Shown in pieces: positions 42,633-49,564 of a stretch of DNA of 64,000 nucleotides (positions are counted from its first letter, which is position 1; the number at the start of each line of letters is the position of its first letter). The position numbers and the translations under genes are program-made. The DNA is from JACQFZ01 sp045810625. Lineage in GTDB: Bacteria; Pseudomonadota; Gammaproteobacteria; Acidiferrobacterales; Sulfurifustaceae. The notes beneath the pieces are model-generated. The model was not told where the DNA came from, ran no database searches, and saw only the letters and a program-made list of their open reading frames with translations. The stretch spans positions 1-64,000 of the forward strand of contig JBJMVQ010000057.1 of the NCBI GenBank assembly GCA_045810625.1, in the 5' to 3' direction.

Positions 42633-43343
42633 TCAAAACGTCTTCGTGGCCGTCAGGACGACTGTCCCCTCGGTGTTGAAGACGTCCGTCTTGATGTCCG
42701 GCGAAATGCCCGATGTATCGACATAAGACAGATTGAAGGTGACGCCAAAGAAGTCCTTCGAGACGCCGATTTTGAAATCGGTGTAGTCGTCGCCGAAGGT
42801 GTCTTTGATGCCACCGCCGCTCGAACGGCCGACCGACGCGCCCAGCGTAAAGCCGCTGCCGAGCTCTTGGGTGAGGCCCACGGTCAGATACGTTGCGCTC
42901 TTTGACGTCGGCCCGGTGTAGTCGTCGGTGTAGAAAATCTTCGCGTTGACCGGCCCGTAGGTGCCGCCGAAGTAAAGTTCTGTGAACGGCAGGTCGGTAC
43001 CGCTACTCGATCCGGGATAAGCGTAGTGAATAACTCCGACATCCCATTCGATTCCAGACATTTTCCACTTGTAACCGCCGTAAAGATCGAGCTCGATGTC
43101 CGCATCTGGATCGAAAGAATCGAAGTCGATCGTCGATGCCCACGTTCCGAGATAGAAGCCGCTCGGGTGCGTGTAATCGACCCCGCCCTGAAGCGCAGGA
43201 TCTTTCGCGCTTTGCGAGACACCGCGGAAACGGTAATCCGAAGTCAACCCGACGTTTGCGCTGAGGCTTGAGTCCGCCGCGGCTGCCACTCCGGAAGCCA
43301 GCAACAGGGATCCGGCGACGAGCGCCTTACATGATGTTTTCAT
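42633..43343 (-). CDS. TorF-family putative porin
   Basis: A 236-residue outer-membrane protein: signal peptide (about 1-23, LLLASGVAAAA), the family N-terminus NVGLTSDYRFRGVSQS, repeated amphipathic beta strands, and a C-terminal Phe. It belongs to the TorF/Gcw_chp type often found beside glnK-amtB. It is the first gene of this operon, 53 bases before glnK, and is preceded by a sigma-54-type promoter. A role in letting small nitrogen compounds through the outer membrane is plausible but unproven. Confidence 0.9.
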   Translation of the reverse strand: MKTSCKALVAGSLLLASGVAAAADSSLSANVGLTSDYRFRGVSQSAKDPALQGGVDYTHPSGFYLGTWASTIDFDSFDPDADIELDLYGGYKWKMSGIEWDVGVIHYAYPGSSSGTDLPFTELYFGGTYGPVNAKIFYTDDYTGPTSKSATYLTVGLTQELGSGFTLGASVGRSSGGGIKDTFGDDYTDFKIGVSKDFFGVTFNLSYVDTSGISPDIKTDVFNTEGTVVLTATKTF

Positions 43344-43473
43344 TCTCTATGTCTCCTGGTCTTTATTTTGGTCAGAGGACGGAACCGACCCGTCGTCAAA
43401 GCTCCTGTACGCCCGTCTACCTGAAAAAAGATCGTGGTTACGGTCAGCTGATCGTCCCTGTGCCCGCTCCTAG

Positions 43474-43489
43474 AGCATCTTCTGTGCCA
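43474..43489 (-). promoter_or_regulatory. Sigma-54-type promoter for torF-glnK-amtB
   Basis: On the minus strand the sequence TGGCACAGAAGATGCT has the invariant GG and GC dinucleotides exactly ten bases apart, and a perfect TGGCAC -24 element; the -12 element is ATGC rather than TTGC. It lies 130 bases before the torF-type gene start. Confidence 0.7.
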
Positions 43490-43497
43490 CTGTGTTT

Positions 43498-43734
43498 TTA
43501 TCCTCTATTACAGCTACTTAAGCCTTCTCTTGACCCGATCTGGACACCGGTTTGCACCACGGTAAGCCGCGGCAAAACGAAGGGTGCACCAGATGTGTGC
43601 GGCGACCGCAAGTGGACCGCGGCGGCATGGAAGCGTTTAGCGAGATCGGAAAGGTCGATGCTGGAACCTTCGAACGCCTGGATTAGGGTCGAGGCATGAT
43701 TAAGACATTCGTCGGTCGGTAAGGCCGGGGCCAT
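43498..43734 (-). CDS. Possible small hypothetical protein
   Basis: A 78-codon frame with an ATG start encodes MAPALPTDECLNHAST then a helical stretch (IDLSDLAKRFHAAAVHL). Its first two thirds look protein-like, but no ribosome site is evident, the last third is low quality, and the frame covers the NtrC-type sites and ends just before the sigma-54 promoter. It may be chance. Confidence 0.2.
   Translation of the reverse strand: MAPALPTDECLNHASTLIQAFEGSSIDLSDLAKRFHAAAVHLRSPHTSGAPFVLPRLTVVQTGVQIGSREGLSSCNRG
43554..43600 (-). promoter_or_regulatory. NtrC-type upstream binding sites
   Basis: GCACCAGATGTGTGC at 43586-43600 fits the NtrC dyad GCAC-N7-GTGC exactly. A second GCAC half site at 43554-43557 is 32 bases away, about three helix turns, with a poor right half. 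Both lie about 70-120 bases upstream of the sigma-54 promoter, the usual place for an enhancer. Confidence 0.55.
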
Positions 43735-44012
43735 CGGGGTCGCGTGGCTTAGTACGGTTCAGCCTTCTTCGGCTTTCTTCACGATTGTGACGATTCGAAG
43801 ACGGGGCGGTTGCGGCTCACTGCTCCACTCATATAGATCGCAACGAACGCCGAAAGAGTCGTGACGCCCCCGTCAATGCGACAGCGTCCACAGTATCGGC
43901 AGCTGTCCACGTCGGCCACGCAGCAGCCGGAGCATTGGAGCAAAAGCGCGAGCGTCGCAGCCGAATCGTGGCTCGGGCGAACGAAAGTGCGTCTCACCGC
44001 GCAAGATCCAGC

Positions 44013-44021
44013 TGTTATACT
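44013..44021 (+). promoter_or_regulatory. Extended -10 promoter for ubiK
   Basis: TGTTATACT: a TG dinucleotide one base before TATACT, 18 bases upstream of the ubiK start. The -35 region is poor, as is usual for extended -10 promoters. If used, the leader is very short. Confidence 0.5.
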
Positions 44022-44038
44022 GGCTGCGGACCTGAAAC

Positions 44039-44278
44039 ATGATTAATCCCAAAGTTGTCGATGACCTTGTTGCATCGGTCGCGCGGCTGCTGCCGAGCAC
44101 GCCGGCTGATCTCGAACGAAATCTGCGTGCCGCTCTCACCGCCGCCTTTGACCGACTCGATTTGGTAACCCGCGAGGAACTGGAAGTTCAGGAAGCGGTG
44201 CTCGCGCGCACTCGTGCACGGCTCAAGGAAATGGAAGAACGAATCGCGGCGCTCGAGCGAGGCGCCGAGAACCGCTGA
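44039..44278 (+). CDS. ubiK: Ubiquinone biosynthesis accessory factor UbiK (BMFP)
   Basis: A 79-residue protein of the BMFP/YqiC family, which binds UbiJ and helps aerobic ubiquinone synthesis. The N-terminal half is an amphipathic helix (VVDDLVASVARLL) and the C-terminal half a coiled coil (REELEVQEAVLARTRARLKEMEERIAALE). Length and both segments match the family. It is divergent from the nitrogen operon and followed 27 bases later by comM; the ubiK(yqiC)-comM(yifB) neighbourhood is common. Confidence 0.93.
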   Translation: MINPKVVDDLVASVARLLPSTPADLERNLRAALTAAFDRLDLVTREELEVQEAVLARTRARLKEMEERIAALERGAENR

Positions 44279-44305
44279 CCTTACGCGACCCCGAGAGATA
44301 AGCGC

Positions 44306-45817
44306 GTGGGGCTCGCGGTCGTCCACAGTCGTGCGCAAGTCGGTATCGATGCACCGGCGGTCACCGTCGAGGTGCATCTCGCTAACGGACTGCCGAGCCT
44401 TTCCATCGTCGGCCTGCCGGAAGCGGCCGTAAAGGAAAGCAAAGACCGCGTGCGCGCGGCACTGTTGAACGCGCAATTCGAATTTCCAGCCCGGCGCATC
44501 ACGGTCAATCTGGCCCCGGCCGATCTGCCCAAGGAGGGGGGTCGGTTCGATCTACCAATCGCGCTCGGCATTCTCGTCGCCTCCGGTCAGGTGCCCGCGG
44601 CGCCGCTCGATCGATACGAATTCATCGGCGAGCTCGCGCTGACCGGCGCGCTGCGTCCGGTGCGCGGTGCTTTGACCGCAGCGCTCGCTGCGCGGGCCGA
44701 TTCGCGGGCACTGATTCTACCCGCCGAGAACGGTCCCGAAGCGGCACTGGTCGATGGGGTCGCCGTTATCGGCGCACCGCATCTGCTCGAAGTCACGGCG
44801 CACCTCGCAGACGTGAAACGACTCGAGCCTATTCCCTCTCAGCGCCGACCGATGTCGCGTTCGCCGGCGCCCGATCTGAGCGACATTCGCGGACAGCATC
44901 GCGCGAAGCGCGCGCTCGAAATCGCCGCCGCCGGAGATCACAGCCTCCTGCTCGTCGGCCCGCCGGGCTCCGGGAAAACGATGCTCGCGATGCGTCTGCC
45001 CGGAATCCTGCCGCCGCTCTCGGACGAAGAGGCGCTTGAAGTGGCCGCCATCGAATCCGCTTACCGGGGATTTTCCGTCGCGCGCTGGGGCGAGCGGCCG
45101 TTTCGCGCGCCGCACCACACGGCCTCGGGTGTGGCGCTCGTCGGCGGCGGCAGTCATCCACGGCCGGGAGAAATTTCACTCGCCCACCACGGTGTCCTCT
45201 TTTTGGACGAGTTGCCGGAATTCGATCGCGCTGTGCTCGAAGTGCTGCGCGAGCCGCTCGAGTCCGGCACCATCACGATTTCGCGCGCAGCGCGCCAAGC
45301 CGAGTTTCCGGCGCGCTTTCAACTGGTCGCCGCGATGAACCCGTGTCCGTGCGGCTATTTGGGCGACGGCACCGATCGCTGCCGCTGCACCCAGGATCGC
45401 GTGCGCGCCTATCGTGCGCGCATCTCGGGGCCTTTACTCGATCGCATCGATCTGCACGTGGAGGTTCCCGCCGTCCCGCGCGAGCTGTTGCTCAGCCGGG
45501 CTCCGCGGGAAGGCGACAACTCGGCCGCGGTGCGCGAACGCATCGAACGGGCACGAGCGCGTCAGCAGGGGCGCAACGGCTGTACCAACCACGCACTGAG
45601 CAGCAAGCAGGTGGAGGAAAGCTGCCGCATCGATGTCGACTCGCAGCGCCTACTCGATCAGGCGATGACGCGTCTCGGTCTGAGCGCGCGCGCCTACCAC
45701 CGGGTTTTGAAAGTCGCGCTCACCATCGCCGACCTCGCCGCGTCGGACTCGGTCTCGTCCGCCCACATCGCCGAGGCGATTCAATACCGCGCACTCGATC
45801 GACCGGCGGTCGGTTGA
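44306..45817 (+). CDS. comM: ComM/YifB-family AAA+ ATPase
   Basis: Mg-chelatase-like hexameric helicase that drives branch migration during natural transformation. The 503-residue protein has an N-terminal ChlI/Lon-protease-like domain (GLPSLSIVGLPEAAVKES), Walker A GPPGSGKT (218-225), Walker B VLFLDELPEF, the MNPCPCGYLGD zinc-like motif with cysteines, and the C-terminal SARAYHRVLKVALTIADL sensor region. The start is GTG after GAGAG. With dprA and pilMNOPQ in the same window, natural competence is plausible. Confidence 0.95.
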   Translation: MGLAVVHSRAQVGIDAPAVTVEVHLANGLPSLSIVGLPEAAVKESKDRVRAALLNAQFEFPARRITVNLAPADLPKEGGRFDLPIALGILVASGQVPAAPLDRYEFIGELALTGALRPVRGALTAALAARADSRALILPAENGPEAALVDGVAVIGAPHLLEVTAHLADVKRLEPIPSQRRPMSRSPAPDLSDIRGQHRAKRALEIAAAGDHSLLLVGPPGSGKTMLAMRLPGILPPLSDEEALEVAAIESAYRGFSVARWGERPFRAPHHTASGVALVGGGSHPRPGEISLAHHGVLFLDELPEFDRAVLEVLREPLESGTITISRAARQAEFPARFQLVAAMNPCPCGYLGDGTDRCRCTQDRVRAYRARISGPLLDRIDLHVEVPAVPRELLLSRAPREGDNSAAVRERIERARARQQGRNGCTNHALSSKQVEESCRIDVDSQRLLDQAMTRLGLSARAYHRVLKVALTIADLAASDSVSSAHIAEAIQYRALDRPAVG

Positions 45818-45829
45818 ACTCACCAAAAG

Positions 45830-45855
45830 AAAAAGCGGCCGAGGGCCGCTTTTTC
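45830..45855. terminator. Bidirectional terminator between comM and cytochrome c5
   Basis: A perfect stem AAAAGCGGCC (45831-45840) / GGCCGCTTTT (45844-45853) with a three-base loop, A-rich on the left and T-rich on the right, so it ends transcripts arriving from both convergent genes. Confidence 0.9.
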
Positions 45856-45874
45856 TCGCGTCGCGACGGCGTCG

Positions 45875-46357
45875 TTACTGCGCTTTCGACACCATGTAGT
45901 CCACCGCCGCCTTCACATCGGCGTCGGGCAGCGCGGTATTGCCGCCTTTGGGCGGCATCATTCCGGTCTTGCCCTGGAACCCCTTGATAGCATGCTGATA
46001 GAGCGTGTCCTTGCCTTGGGCGATACGCGGTTTCCATGCCGCTTTGTCGCCGAACTTCGGCGCACCGGCAACACCGGCTGCGTGGCAGGCGACGCAGGTA
46101 CCGTCGTAGATGCTCTTGCCTTTGTCATCGCCCGCGGCGTTCGCAGTTGCGATCAAATTCATCCCGCCGCCCGCCGGCGCTTGTCCGATACTCACTTCGC
46201 CAACCGGCTTCACGCGTTCGGCCACCGCTTTTTGATCGATCGTCTCACGGGTGCTCTTGCCGCCGATCACATTGGCGAGGATGAGCAGCACGATCGTCAG
46301 CGCGACCAGCGCGCCGATGAAGCCCGAAAACAGTTTCAAGAATTCACGGTCACTCAT
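45875..46357 (-). CDS. Membrane-anchored cytochrome c5-type protein
   Basis: A 160-residue monohaem cytochrome. One N-terminal transmembrane helix (about 10-31) acts as an uncleaved anchor; the haem-binding CVACH (Cys88, Cys91, His92) is followed by GAPKFGDKAAW and the axial methionine segment TGMMPPKGG near residue 132. The spacing and MPPKGG are typical of class I cytochrome c5. It carries electrons in the periplasm; its redox partners cannot be told from the neighbours. Confidence 0.92.
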   Translation of the reverse strand: MSDREFLKLFSGFIGALVALTIVLLILANVIGGKSTRETIDQKAVAERVKPVGEVSIGQAPAGGGMNLIATANAAGDDKGKSIYDGTCVACHAAGVAGAPKFGDKAAWKPRIAQGKDTLYQHAIKGFQGKTGMMPPKGGNTALPDADVKAAVDYMVSKAQ

Positions 46358-46529
46358 TTTTTACCTTTTTTCATCCATATGAGTTGAAAACTCCCGCCCG
46401 CGGGGCAGGCCCTGGAACCGCGTTGTAGTATAGCCGCCTCGTGTACGCTTGCGCAGGTCCAGCGTTCCGCAAATGTCCCGAGAGCCTTTGGGGAATCCGC
46501 GCTCTGGCCTTGCGGCGGTGGCAGAAATT

Positions 46530-46606
46530 TGGCGCGCCCTAGAGGATTCGAACCTCTGACCTTCGGCTCCGGAGGCCGACGCTCTATCCAGCTGAGCTAA
46601 GGGCGC
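46530..46606 (-). tRNA. tRNA-Arg (anticodon CCG)
   Basis: Cloverleaf read on the minus strand: acceptor GCGCCCT pairs with AGGGCGC, D-arm GCTC/GAGC, anticodon stem TCGGC/GCCGA around loop CTCCGGA, so the anticodon is CCG, and a T-arm with GGTTCGAATCC. The discriminator G and the CCA end are encoded. It decodes CGG arginine codons, frequent in this GC-rich DNA. Confidence 0.97.
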
Positions 46607-46688
46607 AGTGAAGAGCTATTGTACCCGCTGCGAACGATGTCACCTAACCGTTAGGAAGAGGCCGGAGCGGACGGACGCAGTCGAGCGC

Positions 46689-48140
46689 CTAAGCTTCCGC
46701 CGCGCGTGCCGGGCGTGCCGCCTTCGCGATGTGGAGCGGGCGACCGAGCACCGAGAGCGCAGATTCGTGGAACGATTCCGACAGGCTCGGATGCGCGAAC
46801 ATCGTAAGCGCGATGTCTTCGCTCGACGCACCGAACTCCATCGCCATCACCCCGAGCGCGATCAGCTCCGCGCACTGCGGACCGATCATGTGTACGCCAA
46901 GGACCCGATCGCTCTTGGCATCGGCGAGCAATTTGATGAAGCCGCCGGTCGCGCCGAGAGCCTTGGCGCGGCCGTTGGCGGCGAACGGAAAGCTGCCCAC
47001 GCGGTAACTGACGCCGGCCGCCTTCAGCGCTTCTTCCGTCTTGCCGGCCCAGGCGATCTCAGGCGAGGTGTAGATCACGGAGGGGATGATGTCGTAGTTC
47101 ACTTCGGCATAGTGGCCTGCGATCGTTTCGGCGACCATCACGCCTTCTTCCATCCCTTTGTGCGCGAGCATCGGACCGCGCACGACATCGCCGATCGCGT
47201 ATACGCCCGGTAGATTGGTGCGGCAGCGCTCGTCGACATGGATGAAACCGAACTCGTCGAGCAGCAGCTCGGTGCTCGCCTCGTACAGGCCGTCGGTGTT
47301 CGGCCGGCGTCCCACCGCGACGATGAGGCGGTCGCATTCGAGCTGCTGCGCGCCGGCCTTGTCGTCGTAGTCGACGATAATGCCGTTGTCGGTGATCTTC
47401 GATCCGCGCACGCGCGCGCCGAGCCGGATGTCGAGCCCTTGGGCGGTGAATTGTTTGTGCGCTTCGCGCGCGACCTGGCCATCGGCCATCGCCAGAAAAC
47501 GTTCCTGCGCTTCGAGCAGCACCACGTTCGAGCCGAGCCGCTGCCACACGCTGCCGAGCTCGAGACCGATAACACCGGCACCGATGACGCCGAGACGCGC
47601 CGGTACGGAATCGAACGCCAACGCACCGGCGGAATCGACGATGCGCTCGCCTTGCAGCGGCGCGACGCCAAGCTCGATCGGCGTCGAGCCGCTCGCGAGA
47701 ATTACGTTTTGCGCTTCGAGGACGCGCACCGCACCGTTGTGCTCGGTCGCTTCCACGCGGTGATTCGGCAGCAGCTTGCCGCGGCCCGCGACCCACGTCA
47801 CGCCGTGGGCACGAAACAAACCGGCGACGCCGCCGGTGAGCTCGCCGACGACTTTGTCTTTGTGCCGCATCATGCCGGCGAGATCGAGCGTGACGTCCTG
47901 CGTACGGATGCCGTACGCGGCGCCGTGCTTCGCTTCGATAAAGAGCTCGGACGCCTCGAGGAGCGCCTTGGAAGGAATACACCCGACGTTGAGACACGTG
48001 CCGCCGAGCGCCGGTTTGCCGCCCGGCGCGAGCCATTCATCGACACAAGCCGTATGCATGCCGAGCTGCGCGCACCGAATGGCCGCAACGTAACCGGCCG
48101 GCCCGGCACCGATAACCACGACGTCAAAACGTTCTGCCAT
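46689..48140 (-). CDS. lpd: Dihydrolipoyl dehydrogenase (E3)
   Basis: FAD-dependent E3 component that reoxidises dihydrolipoamide on the 2-oxoglutarate dehydrogenase complex with NAD. The 483-residue protein has FAD-binding GAGPAGY (11-17), redox-active disulfide Cys49/Cys54 in GGTCLNVGCIPSK, NAD-binding GAGVIGLELGSVW, and the C-terminal catalytic AHPSLSESFHE. Third gene of sucA-sucB-lpd, 44 bases after sucB, so dedicated to this complex. Confidence 0.96.
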   Translation of the reverse strand: MAERFDVVVIGAGPAGYVAAIRCAQLGMHTACVDEWLAPGGKPALGGTCLNVGCIPSKALLEASELFIEAKHGAAYGIRTQDVTLDLAGMMRHKDKVVGELTGGVAGLFRAHGVTWVAGRGKLLPNHRVEATEHNGAVRVLEAQNVILASGSTPIELGVAPLQGERIVDSAGALAFDSVPARLGVIGAGVIGLELGSVWQRLGSNVVLLEAQERFLAMADGQVAREAHKQFTAQGLDIRLGARVRGSKITDNGIIVDYDDKAGAQQLECDRLIVAVGRRPNTDGLYEASTELLLDEFGFIHVDERCRTNLPGVYAIGDVVRGPMLAHKGMEEGVMVAETIAGHYAEVNYDIIPSVIYTSPEIAWAGKTEEALKAAGVSYRVGSFPFAANGRAKALGATGGFIKLLADAKSDRVLGVHMIGPQCAELIALGVMAMEFGASSEDIALTMFAHPSLSESFHESALSVLGRPLHIAKAARPARAAEA

Positions 48141-48184
48141 GTATCCCGTTCCTCGAAAATACGGTCACGCTGTCGAGCGGCGCA

Positions 48185-49453
48185 TCATACGCCAAGCAGC
48201 AGACGAGCCGGGTCCTCGATCATCTCTTTTATCGTGACGAGGAAGCGCACTGCTTCGCGTCCGTCGATGATGCGATGGTCGTACGTGAGCGCGAGATACA
48301 TCATCGGCCGAATCACGACCGCGCCGTTCTCGGCTACCGGTCGATCCTGGATCTTGTGCATACCGAGAATCGCGCTCTGCGGCGGATTCAGGATCGGTGT
48401 CGACACGAGCGACCCGAAAACGCCGCCGTTGGTAATTGTAAAGGTACCGCCGGTGATGTCGGCAATCGCAAGCGTGCCCGTCTGCGCCTTGTCGCCGTAT
48501 TCTTTGATCCGCGCCTCGATCGTCGCCATATCCATCCGATCCGCATCGCGCAGAATCGGAACCACGAGCCCGCGCGGCGTGCTCACGGCAATCCCGATAT
48601 CGTGGTAACCGTGGTAAACGATGTCGGTGCCGTCGATGGTGGCGTTGACCTCGGGAAAACGCTTGAGCGCTTCGATCGATGCCTTGACGAAGAACGACAT
48701 GAACCCGAGCTTGATCTTGTGCTCGCGCTCGAACGCGTCGCGATAGCGATTGCGCAGCTCCATGATCGGCTGCATGTTGACTTCATTGAACGTGGTAAGG
48801 CTCGCGGTCGCGTGCTGAACCTGCACCAGCCGCTCGGCGATACGCGCACGCAACCGCGTCATCGGCACGCGCTTCTCGGGGCGCGCGCCGGTGGCCGTTT
48901 CGGCGGGAGCGAGCTCGACGACGGCAGCGGCCGGCGCGCGCGCCGGCTCGGCGGGGCGTGCCGGCGCTTCGAGTTCCTTCAGCACGTCTTCCTTGAGGAC
49001 GCGGCCGCCCTTGCCGCTTCCGGAGACCGCACTCGGAGCAATACCGCGCTCCGCCATCGCCCGGCGTGCCGCCGGCATGACGGCGGGTTCGGGTCGCGAC
49101 GGCGGATTCGGTGCCGCCGAAACGGCGGGAGGCTCGGCGCGTGCCGGCGTCGGGACGGGCGCCGGACGGGGCTTCGGTTCTTCCACGGCTTTCGGCGTTG
49201 CTGCCGCCATCGCCTTCGCACCCGCTTTGATTCGTCCGATAACCTGACCGGATGTTACCGTCGTGCCCTCGGGCACTGCGATTTCTTCGAGCACACCGTC
49301 TTCGGTCGCCGGCACCTCAAAGACGACTTTGTCCGTTTCGATGTCGGCGACCACCTCGCCGCGCTTCACCGCCTCGCCAGGACGCTTGCGCCACCCGACG
49401 AGCGTGCCGTCGGTTACGGATTCGGGGAAAGCGGGAACCGCTACGTCTGTCAT
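48185..49453 (-). CDS. sucB: Dihydrolipoyl succinyltransferase (E2)
   Basis: Core of the 2-oxoglutarate dehydrogenase complex. The 422-residue protein has one lipoyl domain with Lys42 (ETDKVVFEVPA), an Ala/Pro-rich linker, a peripheral-subunit-binding domain (about 122-160, ARRAMAERGIAPSAVSGSG), and the catalytic acyltransferase domain ending in YDHRIIDGREAV with the active-site His and Asp. It lies between sucA and lpd on the same strand; 111 bases separate it from sucA. Confidence 0.96.
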   Translation of the reverse strand: MTDVAVPAFPESVTDGTLVGWRKRPGEAVKRGEVVADIETDKVVFEVPATEDGVLEEIAVPEGTTVTSGQVIGRIKAGAKAMAAATPKAVEEPKPRPAPVPTPARAEPPAVSAAPNPPSRPEPAVMPAARRAMAERGIAPSAVSGSGKGGRVLKEDVLKELEAPARPAEPARAPAAAVVELAPAETATGARPEKRVPMTRLRARIAERLVQVQHATASLTTFNEVNMQPIMELRNRYRDAFEREHKIKLGFMSFFVKASIEALKRFPEVNATIDGTDIVYHGYHDIGIAVSTPRGLVVPILRDADRMDMATIEARIKEYGDKAQTGTLAIADITGGTFTITNGGVFGSLVSTPILNPPQSAILGMHKIQDRPVAENGAVVIRPMMYLALTYDHRIIDGREAVRFLVTIKEMIEDPARLLLGV

Positions 49454-49564
49454 CTTCTCTCCTTTTTGTTAGGGGCGGCGCTCGGTCGTTTCGAGCGCGC
49501 ACGATCTCGCCTTGTGTCGTCGCTCCGCATGCTTGGCACCGAGCGCGCGTTCCTTTCCCGCGTG

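Larger units (their letters stand above)
43344..44038. other. Divergent regulatory spacer between torF-type gene and ubiK
   Basis: This 695-base stretch contains a sigma-54-type promoter, NtrC-type sites, an extended -10 for ubiK, and a possible small minus-strand frame (43498-43734). The rest, about 43740-44000, shows only a weak AGCC/GGCT hairpin with a U-rich tail near 43760; I see no further gene. Confidence 0.6.

Noticed and set aside
46642..46654. CCTAAC/GTTAGG palindrome between lpd and tRNA-Arg as a terminator
   Set aside because: Only six base pairs and no U-run, so too weak to call.
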